DNA of 64,000 nt, taken from NCBI RefSeq assembly GCF_016888445.1, contig NZ_JAFEKF010000005.1, positions 1 to 64,000 of the forward strand. Direction: 5' to 3'. The position numbers and the translations under genes were made by a program. The first letter of the stretch is position 1; each line of letters starts with the position of its first letter. The stretch comes from Marinomonas ostreistagni. GTDB taxonomy: Bacteria > Pseudomonadota > Gammaproteobacteria > Pseudomonadales > Marinomonadaceae. Below, piece after piece: positions 56,945-64,000 of the stretch. Under the pieces are notes generated by a model that saw only the letters and a list, made by a program, of their open reading frames with translations, searched no databases and was not told the DNA's origin.

Positions 56945-57787
56945 ATGACCTTACAAGCGGTAGACTATCAAGCGCCGGATGCAGCGCAGGCTTTTGTGCA
57001 ATCTCTGCGCGACACGGGCTTCGGCGTTCTCAAGAATCACCCGATAGAACAAGCCTTGGTGCAGCAAATCTACCAGCATGGCCAAGCGTTCTTTGCCGGC
57101 GAAGATAAGCAAGCCTACCTCTACAATGTCGGCACTCAGGACGGTTTTTTCCCTGCACAAGTCTCCGAAACGGCCAAGGGTCACCAACATAAAGACCTTA
57201 AAGAATACTTTCACTATTACCCTTGGGGGCAATGCCCAGACAGTTTGCGCCCGCTATTACAGCAGTACTACGAAGCAGCCAATCAACTCGCCGTAGAGCT
57301 ACTTGGCTGGATCGAACACTACACGCCCCAAGACATTGCCGCACATTACCGTGAGCCGCTGAGTGCAATGATCGAACACAGTGACCAAACCTTATTGCGC
57401 TTGCTGCATTATCCAGCACTAAAAGGTGATGAAGAGTTAGGCGCCATTCGTGCTGGCGCTCATGAAGATATCAATCTGATTACGATTTTGCCTGCCGCCA
57501 ACGAGCCTGGGCTGCAAGTCAAACTCAAAGATGGTCGCTGGCAAGATGTGCCATGCGATTTTGGCAATCTGATCGTCAATATTGGCGACATGCTACAAGA
57601 AGCCTCGGCAGGCTACTTCCCTTCGACATCGCATCGCGTCATTAATCCTGAGGGCACCGACAAAACCAAAGCGCGCATCTCGTTGCCGTTGTTCTTACAT
57701 CCGCGTCCAGAGGTCGTGTTATCCGAGCGTCATACCGCAGGCTCTTATTTGCACGAACGGCTGGTCGAGTTAGGCGTACTCAAGTAA
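56945..57787 (+). CDS. 2-oxoglutarate/Fe(II)-dependent oxygenase, isopenicillin N synthase family
   Basis: This 280-residue enzyme shows an N-terminal DIOX_N domain (FVQSLRDTGFGVLKNHPI) and the jelly-roll with the iron triad HED in AGAHEDINLITILP and His in TSHRVINP, then the 2OG-binding Arg in ARISLPLFLHP. The substrate is unknown. It stands alone with GGGGA about six bases before the ATG. Confidence 0.9.
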   Translation: MTLQAVDYQAPDAAQAFVQSLRDTGFGVLKNHPIEQALVQQIYQHGQAFFAGEDKQAYLYNVGTQDGFFPAQVSETAKGHQHKDLKEYFHYYPWGQCPDSLRPLLQQYYEAANQLAVELLGWIEHYTPQDIAAHYREPLSAMIEHSDQTLLRLLHYPALKGDEELGAIRAGAHEDINLITILPAANEPGLQVKLKDGRWQDVPCDFGNLIVNIGDMLQEASAGYFPSTSHRVINPEGTDKTKARISLPLFLHPRPEVVLSERHTAGSYLHERLVELGVLK

Positions 57788-57965
57788 CCCCGATGCGCTA
57801 GGGATGGTTTTGCGCATCCAAGTCATACTAGATAAGTAAATTGGACACAGGGACAACTTTTCTGGACTGGCAAGCAAGCTTTTTACCAGCATTCCCCTAA
57901 AGTCTTTAGACCAGTTGAGAATATTTCTTAATAACTGGGCTAAAACAATAAAGAGGGAGTTTACT

Positions 57966-58976
57966 ATGAAAGCTGCTGTTGCAAACAAATTTGGCGACAT
58001 CTTAAAAATCGAAGACGTCGCCAAACCGAGCATCGAGCCCCATCAGATTTTGGTCAAAATTCATGCCTGTGGCGTCTGTCACACCGACCTGCACGCGTGC
58101 CATGGTGATTGGCCGGTTAAACCCACATTGCCCTTAATTCCTGGCCACGAAGGTGTTGGCGAAATCGTCGAAGTCGGTAGTGCCGTAACACACTTAAACC
58201 TTGGTGATCGTGTCGGCATTCCATGGCTGTATAGCGCCTGTGGCCATTGTGAATATTGCTTAGCAGGCAAAGAGAGTCTGTGTATGTCTCAAGAAAACGC
58301 TGGTTACTCAGTGGCTGGCGGTTACGCTGAGTATTGCGCAGCACACGCCGATTACGTGGTGAAAGTGCCAGAAGGTCTTAACTACGTCGATGCGGCGCCT
58401 TTATTCTGTGCCGGTGTCACCACCTATAAAGCGTTAAAAGTATCCGAAGCCAAACCTGGTCAATGGGTTGCAATCTTTGGTGTCGGCGGCTTAGGCCACT
58501 TAGCCGTGCAATACGCCGTGGCGATGGGCCTACGTGTGGCGGCCGTGGATACAGGTGCTGCTAAACGCGACCTTGCGTTGTCATTGGGCGCCGAATGCTT
58601 CTTTGATTTCAAAACCGACAATGTTGTCGAAGACATTCGTGAAACCACGGGTGGCGTTCATGGCAGTGTCTGTACCGCGGTCAGCAAAGCTGGCTTCCGC
58701 CAAAGCTATGATGTGGTACGCCGTGGTGGCAAATGTGTGTTGGTAGGTCTACCTCCAGAAGACATGCCGCTACCGATCTTTGACACAGTGCTCAATGGTG
58801 TCAGCGTCGTCGGTTCGATCGTCGGTACCCGTAAGGACTTAGAAGAGTGCCTAGAATTTGCTGCGCGCGGCAAAGTCAAAGCCATCATCAAAGAGAAAAA
58901 ACTCGACGACATTAACGACATTTTTGCCGATATGGAAAAAGGCGAAATTACTGGACGTATCGTCATGTCACTTTAA
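57966..58976 (+). CDS. adhP: Zinc-dependent alcohol dehydrogenase
   Basis: This 336-residue MDR enzyme oxidises or reduces primary alcohols with NAD. Seen: catalytic Zn ligands in [10 protein letters not shown] and GHEGVGE, structural Zn Cys set [15 protein letters not shown], Rossmann loop [13 protein letters not shown] and Asp in VAAVDTG. The layout matches AdhP/ADH-T. GAGGGAG precedes the ATG at 57966. Confidence 0.93.
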   Translation: MKAAVANKFGDILKIEDVAKPSIEPHQILVKIHACGVCHTDLHACHGDWPVKPTLPLIPGHEGVGEIVEVGSAVTHLNLGDRVGIPWLYSACGHCEYCLAGKESLCMSQENAGYSVAGGYAEYCAAHADYVVKVPEGLNYVDAAPLFCAGVTTYKALKVSEAKPGQWVAIFGVGGLGHLAVQYAVAMGLRVAAVDTGAAKRDLALSLGAECFFDFKTDNVVEDIRETTGGVHGSVCTAVSKAGFRQSYDVVRRGGKCVLVGLPPEDMPLPIFDTVLNGVSVVGSIVGTRKDLEECLEFAARGKVKAIIKEKKLDDINDIFADMEKGEITGRIVMSL

Positions 58977-58990
58977 TATAGATCCTTTAC

Positions 58991-59017
58991 AACGAAGTGC
59001 ACTCTGCACTTCGTTTT
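58991..59017 (+). terminator. Terminator of adhP abutting the next ribosome site
   Basis: AACGAAGTGCA and TGCACTTCGTT form a perfect 11-bp stem with a three-base loop and TT. The AGGAGG of the following gene starts two bases later. Confidence 0.85.
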
Positions 59018-59027
59018 AGGAGGATCT

Positions 59028-59474
59028 ATGCCGATCAGGGAAATGACCACCGACGATCTGACGCGTGTCAGTCAAATCTGTTACGACGCTTTTAATCACA
59101 GCGTCGCCAATACGGTACTCGCTGAGGGCCGTGATAATTTTTATCACATTACCGCTCCAGATACGCTTGCCAAACTGATCGCTGAGTCCAGCAACACTGC
59201 GCTCGTTTACGAACAAGATCAACAGCTACTGGGCATACTATTACTCAAACAAGGCCGCCACTTATCCTTGCTGTTTGTCGACCCCAAGGTTCAAGGCCAA
59301 GGCATTGGCAAAGCACTCATCCACGCCATGCTCCCCTACTGCAGCGACACCTCCGTCACAGTGCGAGCTTCTCTGCCTTCGGTGAAGGCTTATCAGCATT
59401 ACGGCTTTGTCTGCACAGGCGTTGAGAACATCGAGTCAGGGCTGACTTATCAGCCGATGGAACGCCTTATTTAG
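59028..59474 (+). CDS. GNAT-family N-acetyltransferase
   Basis: This 148-residue protein has the GNAT core: IREMTTDDLTRVSQIC, LSLLFVDPKVQGQGIGKALIHAML with the acetyl-CoA loop, and ASLPSVKAYQHYGFVCTG. The substrate is unknown. It has a consensus AGGAGG but follows the adhP terminator directly, so either it is read through from adhP or its promoter lies inside adhP. Confidence 0.9.
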   Translation: MPIREMTTDDLTRVSQICYDAFNHSVANTVLAEGRDNFYHITAPDTLAKLIAESSNTALVYEQDQQLLGILLLKQGRHLSLLFVDPKVQGQGIGKALIHAMLPYCSDTSVTVRASLPSVKAYQHYGFVCTGVENIESGLTYQPMERLI

Positions 59475-59599
59475 AGCAAATAAATAGCACACAAACTCCT
59501 TATTGTGTGTTATATTGCGCACCAATATGAACATTATATGCACTATCTGAGTGTGATTTAGGTTTCTTAACTGTGGAAAACAGTCATTTTGGAGGCGGT

Positions 59600-60358
59600 G
59601 TGCGCGCTCACCCATTCATTCGAACGACCCTTCTATCATTAACACTTTTGTTAAGTTGCTTTGCTTGGTCGCAAAGCGAAGCGGTGACGCTGTACGCAGT
59701 GGATTACCCGCCTTACCTAATTGTGTCTGAAGATGAGCAGAGCCAAGAAGTGTCAGGAATGGATGCCGAGATCATTCGTGCCGCCTTTGCTGCGGTAGAT
59801 GTGGATGTGCATTACCAAGTGCAGGCTTGGGATTCTATCCTCACGGGCATGGAGCATGGCCAATTGCTTGGCACAGCCTCGTGCATGCGTCGCCCTGAGC
59901 GCTTGCCATATATGTTTTACAGCGATGAAATCAGCACCACGAGCCAAGTCTTTATTAGTCGCCGTGAGCTTGAGATTTCACCAGTACAAACCTTAGAGCA
60001 GTTACAAACCTACAATATTGTTTCAGTAGCGAATTGGGCGCCACAAAAGCTTATGGAGCAACTGGGTATCCGTCATCAAGTCGCCGCGTCCTTAGACGAG
60101 GCACTGTTGAAAATTGAGGATGGCAGCGCGGACTTGTTGTACATTGCCGAATACCCAGCCCTAGCACAAGCCAAAAAGCTGGGCATTCACGACCATATCA
60201 AAGCGACGCCACTGGCTTCGCAACCGCTGAACACCCAGCATTTGTGTGTCAGCCGTCAATACCCGCATGCTCGTACCGTGGTCGACCAGTTCAACCTTGG
60301 TCTGCGTGAAATCAAACGCAACGGCACTTATCAAGCCATCCGTAACCGCTACCTATAA
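59600..60358 (+). CDS. Periplasmic amino-acid-type substrate-binding protein (SBP_bac_3)
   Basis: This 252-residue protein has a signal peptide and the type 3 solute-binding fold: VDYPPYLIVSEDEQSQEVSGMDAEIIRAAF, MRRPERLPYMFYSD, NIVSVANWAPQKLMEQLG and a final FNLGLREIKRNGTYQAIRNRYL. I choose GTG at 59600 because GGAGG stands four bases before it and a signal peptide follows; a GTG at 59573 is the alternative. No ABC permease genes are nearby, so it may be an orphan receptor or signal sensor. Confidence 0.85.
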   Translation: MRAHPFIRTTLLSLTLLLSCFAWSQSEAVTLYAVDYPPYLIVSEDEQSQEVSGMDAEIIRAAFAAVDVDVHYQVQAWDSILTGMEHGQLLGTASCMRRPERLPYMFYSDEISTTSQVFISRRELEISPVQTLEQLQTYNIVSVANWAPQKLMEQLGIRHQVAASLDEALLKIEDGSADLLYIAEYPALAQAKKLGIHDHIKATPLASQPLNTQHLCVSRQYPHARTVVDQFNLGLREIKRNGTYQAIRNRYL

Positions 60359-60363
60359 TATCC

Positions 60364-60392
60364 CCAAGCCATGTGCATTACACATGGCTTGG
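60364..60392. terminator. Hairpin overlapping the glgP stop
   Basis: CCAAGCCATGTG and CACATGGCTTGG are a perfect 12-bp stem around five bases between convergent genes. Lacks a T-tract on either side. Confidence 0.65.
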
Positions 60393-62852
60393 CGGTAACT
60401 GCCAAATCTCGTCGGCGTATTCTTGAATGGTACGATCAGAGGAGAACTTCGCCATCCGCGCCGTATTCAAAATCGCCATTTTGGCCCAGCGTGCAGAGTC
60501 TTTATACGCCTCATCCACACGCTCTTGGCACTCTACATAGGCACGATAATCCGCCAACGCTTTAAATTGATCGCCATGCTCTAGTAAGGCGCGACGAATA
60601 TCATCAAACGCATGCGGATCTTGCGGACTAAAGTAGCCCGAGCATAACCACTCAATGGCATTTCTTAGCTCGTCATCTTGATGGTAGTACTGGTATGGGT
60701 CATAGCCCTGCTGATCTAGCGCTTCGACTTCATCCACATTCAAACCAAAGATAAAGATGTTGTCATCGCCAACCTCTTCTTTGATCTCAACATTGGCGCC
60801 ATCAAGCGTACCGATCGTCAAGGCACCATTGAGCGCAAGCTTCATATTACCGGTACCCGAGGCCTCTTTGCCCGCCGTCGAAATCTGCTCCGACACGTCT
60901 GCAGCAGGGATAATACTCGCCGCCAAGGACACGCGATAATTCGGCAAAAACACCACCTTAAGCTTGTCTTTGATACGTACATCTTGGTTGATCGCGGCAG
61001 CGACGCAGTTGATGGCATAAATAATGGTCTTGGCCAGTGCATACCCAGGCGCAGCTTTAGCACCAAAAATAAACACCCGCGGTGCAATGTCTAAATCCGG
61101 CTCATTCAATAGTCGATGGTAGAGCGTCAAAATGTTCAGCAAACTTAAGTGCTGGCGCTTGTACTCGTGCAAGCGCTTAATCTGCACATCAAAGATCGCA
61201 CTAGGATTTACGTCTACCCCGCATTCGTTGGCAATCACTTGGGCCAAGCGCTGCTTATTGTCGTGTTTGACCTGCATAAACGCTCGCTGAAAGTCTGGAT
61301 CCTCGGCGTACTGCTCAATATGACGCAAACGCTCTAGATTTTTTGGCCAATCAGACTCCACGCCATATTTAGCAAACAGATCAGCAAGGCCTGGATTACA
61401 GTTCAGCAACCAGCGCCTTGGAGTAATGCCGTTGGTTTTATTGGTAAATTTGTCTGGGTAAAATTCATTAAAAGTGGCAAACAGCGAACGTTTAAGAAGC
61501 TGAGAATGCAGCGCGGCGACACCATTCACCTTATGACTGGCGACCACTGCCAAGTGCGCCATACGCACCATTTTGTGCGCGCCCTCTTGGATCAGCGATA
61601 GGCTCATTTTAATGTCATCCCGTCCCGGCCAGCGCTCTTCTACCTGCGCCAAAAAGCGCTGATTGATTTCGTAGATGATTTGCAAATGACGCGGCAGCAC
61701 CTTGTGCATCAAGGCGACACTCCAAGTCTCTAGCGCCTCTGGCAATAAAGTGTGGTTAGTGTAAGCGAAGATTTGATTCACCAAAGACCACGCTTGATCC
61801 CAATGCATGCGCTTGTCATCCACCAAAATACGCATCAACTCCACCACCGCAATCGCAGGGTGAGTGTCGTTAAGCTGGATCGCTGCCTGATCAGCCAGCT
61901 TCGACCAATCCTGACCATTATTGCGCTCAAAGCGGCGTAAAATATCCGCCAGCGAACAGGCGACAAAAAAGTACTGCTGGATCAGGCGCAGCTCTTTACC
62001 GTTTTCATTTTTGTCATTTGGATACAAGACCTTAGAAATGGTTTCGCCAATGGCTTTGGAGCGCACCGCTTCAACATAATCGCCATTGTTAAACTCATCC
62101 AGATCAAAGTCTTCGGTCGAACGTGACGACCACAAGCGCAAGAAGTTGACCGTCTTGGTGTCATAGCCAGCCACGGGAATATCATGGGGAATGCCCAGCA
62201 CACTTTTGGTATCCACCCAGCGCGGATGGTAATTGCCAAAGCTATCGAAAGCCTCTTCCACGCGCCCATAAAACTGCACCGTCTGCGCGTATTCAGGACG
62301 CACTAACTCCCAAGGGGTACCGTAGTTGATCCAAGTATCGGGGTGCTCTACTTGCTGGCCGTTTAGAAACTCTTGTTTAAACAAGCCAAATTCATAATAG
62401 ATGCCATAACCTACTGCTGGCAGATCTAACGTCGCCAATGAATCTAAGAAACACGCGGCCAGTCGACCTAAACCACCGTTGCCCAAGCCCATATCCATTT
62501 CTACATCACAGATAGCCTGCCAATCTTGGCCAAGCTCTTCGAGGGCTTGTTTGGCTTCATCATAGACACGCACATTGTGTACGTTATTGATCAACATCCG
62601 CCCCATCAGGTATTCCATCGATAGGTAATACACACGGCGCACATTGTCTTGATTATGGCGTTCTTGGGTCGCCACCATATCGTCGATGATGCGATCTCGC
62701 ACCGCGAGGGATAAACACAGCCACCAATCACGCTTAGTCGCCTGCTCAGAACGCAGCGCTAAGGTATAACGCATGTGGTAAAGAATGTTTTGCTTAAACT
62801 CCTGACACGAAGCGATTACCTGATCCGAAAGTTGTTGTGATGCGTCAGCCAT
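60378..62852 (-). CDS. glgP: Glycogen/starch/alpha-glucan phosphorylase
   Basis: This 824-residue enzyme releases glucose-1-phosphate from glycogen or maltodextrin. Motifs: [62 protein letters not shown] and the PLP-lysine stretch [19 protein letters not shown]. It starts at the ATG at 62852, since the longer frame has no support. No other glg genes are in the window. Confidence 0.95.
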   Translation of the reverse strand: MADASQQLSDQVIASCQEFKQNILYHMRYTLALRSEQATKRDWWLCLSLAVRDRIIDDMVATQERHNQDNVRRVYYLSMEYLMGRMLINNVHNVRVYDEAKQALEELGQDWQAICDVEMDMGLGNGGLGRLAACFLDSLATLDLPAVGYGIYYEFGLFKQEFLNGQQVEHPDTWINYGTPWELVRPEYAQTVQFYGRVEEAFDSFGNYHPRWVDTKSVLGIPHDIPVAGYDTKTVNFLRLWSSRSTEDFDLDEFNNGDYVEAVRSKAIGETISKVLYPNDKNENGKELRLIQQYFFVACSLADILRRFERNNGQDWSKLADQAAIQLNDTHPAIAVVELMRILVDDKRMHWDQAWSLVNQIFAYTNHTLLPEALETWSVALMHKVLPRHLQIIYEINQRFLAQVEERWPGRDDIKMSLSLIQEGAHKMVRMAHLAVVASHKVNGVAALHSQLLKRSLFATFNEFYPDKFTNKTNGITPRRWLLNCNPGLADLFAKYGVESDWPKNLERLRHIEQYAEDPDFQRAFMQVKHDNKQRLAQVIANECGVDVNPSAIFDVQIKRLHEYKRQHLSLLNILTLYHRLLNEPDLDIAPRVFIFGAKAAPGYALAKTIIYAINCVAAAINQDVRIKDKLKVVFLPNYRVSLAASIIPAADVSEQISTAGKEASGTGNMKLALNGALTIGTLDGANVEIKEEVGDDNIFIFGLNVDEVEALDQQGYDPYQYYHQDDELRNAIEWLCSGYFSPQDPHAFDDIRRALLEHGDQFKALADYRAYVECQERVDEAYKDSARWAKMAILNTARMAKFSSDRTIQEYADEIWQLPPSHV

Positions 62853-62973
62853 GCCTATCGTCCTCTGAAAATGGGGGTCTATCATCAATATAGCGTCTCT
62901 ATGTTGCAACGCCATGTCGTTGGCTGTCTAGCGTACAATGGGGAGCAATGGTGCGTTGTTTGGACAAAAAAAA

Positions 62974-62995
62974 GCCAGCCCCAAACGAGGCTGGC
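62974..62995 (-). terminator. Terminator of the DODA-type dioxygenase gene
   Basis: GCCAGCC and GGCTGGC pair around eight bases, and eight T's follow on the minus strand. Confidence 0.88.
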
Positions 62996-63026
62996 AAAAG
63001 GGAAGGAACCGATGAAAAAAACTGCG

Positions 63027-63815
63027 CTACCAAATAAAGTGACGTGCTTCGACTCCAAGCGCAGTAAATGGAATCGAACGCCCTTGGGATTGGGCGATGG
63101 CATGACACACAATTAACGGAATCAGATGCTCTTCACGTGGGTGACAAAAACGTCCACCCTCGACTTTGCTCCACTCAGACCAGCGCTGCTGCGCCTGCTC
63201 AGGCTTGATGTCGACCGCGGTGACCGTCTCATCAAGCCAGCTTTGGAACGCATGTACATCGTGATTTATTTGTTCGGTTTTCGGCGCAAAAAAGGTACGC
63301 ATATTGTGGAAACTAAAGCCTGACCCGATCACCAGCGCATCTTCTGGTAAGACCTTGGCTAGCTGCTCTCCAAGCTGCCAGTGCTGACGTGGATCCAGCG
63401 AGCTCGCCAAAGAAATCTGCAACACTGGAATATCCGCCTCTGGGTACATCAACATCAGCGGAATAAACATACCATGGTCAAACCCACGGCTGGCATTAGC
63501 CTTGATCGCAACGCCAGCAGCATTGAGCTGCTCAGCCATCCGTTGCGCCAGCTCAGGTGCGCCTGGCGCTGGGTATTGCAACTGATACGACTCTTCAGGA
63601 AAACCATAATAGTCGTAAATCAGCTCAGGTTTTGCAGCACTGGTGATTTCAAATGACGCGGTTTCCCAGTGAGCACTGAGCACGACAATCACTGATGGCT
63701 GCTTAGGTAGCGCCTGAGTTAGATCTTGTAAGGTTGATACCAGCTCTTGGTGTCCGGGATCACCTAACACCGGCATTGGGCCACCACCATGGGAAACAAA
63801 TGCAACAGAAGACAT
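63027..63815 (-). CDS. DODA-type extradiol ring-cleavage dioxygenase (YgiD-like)
   Basis: This 262-residue class III extradiol enzyme has the zinc or iron ligand His residues in FVSHGGGPMPVL, VLSAHWET and RGFDHGMFIPLMLMYPE, then IGSGFSFHNMR and a C-terminal REEHLIPLIVCHAIA. YgiD opens the ring of L-DOPA to betalamic-type products in vitro. The physiological substrate is unknown. AAGGAG precedes the ATG at 63815. Confidence 0.92.
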   Translation of the reverse strand: MSSVAFVSHGGGPMPVLGDPGHQELVSTLQDLTQALPKQPSVIVVLSAHWETASFEITSAAKPELIYDYYGFPEESYQLQYPAPGAPELAQRMAEQLNAAGVAIKANASRGFDHGMFIPLMLMYPEADIPVLQISLASSLDPRQHWQLGEQLAKVLPEDALVIGSGFSFHNMRTFFAPKTEQINHDVHAFQSWLDETVTAVDIKPEQAQQRWSEWSKVEGGRFCHPREEHLIPLIVCHAIAQSQGRSIPFTALGVEARHFIW

Positions 63816-64000
63816 ACACACTCCTTAAACAGGTCAAAGCGCTTGGCTTAATCAATGGCTCACATATTAGACCCAGCAAGGAGCGCAATAAATACACAAA
63901 ACAAAAACTATTTATTCACAAAAAAGAAATAATTTAATAATTATCCCTCGCTAAAGCTGCCTCAAAAGCATCTGCTTTATCTCAATATAACGTCAAATAG

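Overview
The window looks like chromosomal DNA of a marine, Gram-negative gammaproteobacterium of the Oceanospirillales/Pseudomonadales kind (inference, no database search). The reasons are a Crc-type protein instead of a plain exonuclease III, a Pseudomonas-style pyrR-pyrB-pyrC' arrangement with an inactive dihydroorotase, the order rpmG-rpmB-radC-coaBC-dut-argB-slmA-pyrE-crc, and two TRAP transporter systems. I see no prophage, insertion sequence, CRISPR array or rRNA operon. Almost everything reads as core genome plus lineage-specific transport and signalling genes.

Layout. 0.4-2.7 kb: a minus-strand trpR-trpE-trpG operon with a probable TrpR operator at its promoter. 2.8-3.7 kb: an RlpA-like lipoprotein and a convergent SRPBCC protein. 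3.8-14.4 kb: a transport block with DctPQM TRAP (minus), the sulfate ABC operon sbp-cysT-cysW-cysA (plus), and a TAXI-type TRAP system whose binding protein carries a one-base frameshift. 14.4-18.0 kb: a histone-deacetylase-like amidohydrolase divergent from a Pat-type protein acetyltransferase. 18.0-20.9 kb: a Na/phosphate cotransporter with a small protein, and a MarR-SDR pair with a palindromic operator. 20.9-25.9 kb: a BMP-family (nucleoside-type) ABC transporter, with nine copies of an 8-bp tandem repeat beyond its end. 26.0-33.6 kb: housekeeping genes (mutM, rpmG, rpmB, radC, coaBC, dut, argB, slmA, pyrE, crc).

33.6-36.2 kb holds a hexose-6-phosphate mutarotase and a fused RimB-RimK protein (retropepsin-like protease plus S6 glutamate ligase). 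36.2-46.1 kb is a run of six co-directional signalling genes: a MASE1-CHASE hybrid histidine kinase, a periplasmic UshA-like protein that has lost nearly all its metal ligands, a membrane diguanylate cyclase, a CofD/YvcK-like protein, a response regulator with a CheC-like domain, and a PAS diguanylate cyclase with an I-site. I regard the kinase/pseudo-nucleotidase/cyclase trio as the best candidate for an undescribed system, possibly sensing extracellular nucleotides or a related ligand and acting on c-di-GMP.

46.3-64 kb: two identical tandem tRNA-Phe genes, trmL, a K+ channel with an odd RCK domain, a ferredoxin and coaD, yggS-proC-yggT behind a degenerate GGDEF protein, the yqgE-ruvX-pyrR-pyrB-pyrC' operon, a 2OG-Fe(II) oxygenase, adhP, a GNAT enzyme, a periplasmic binding protein, glycogen phosphorylase and a DODA-type dioxygenase. 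Many gene ends carry clear intrinsic terminators, several of them shared by convergent genes.
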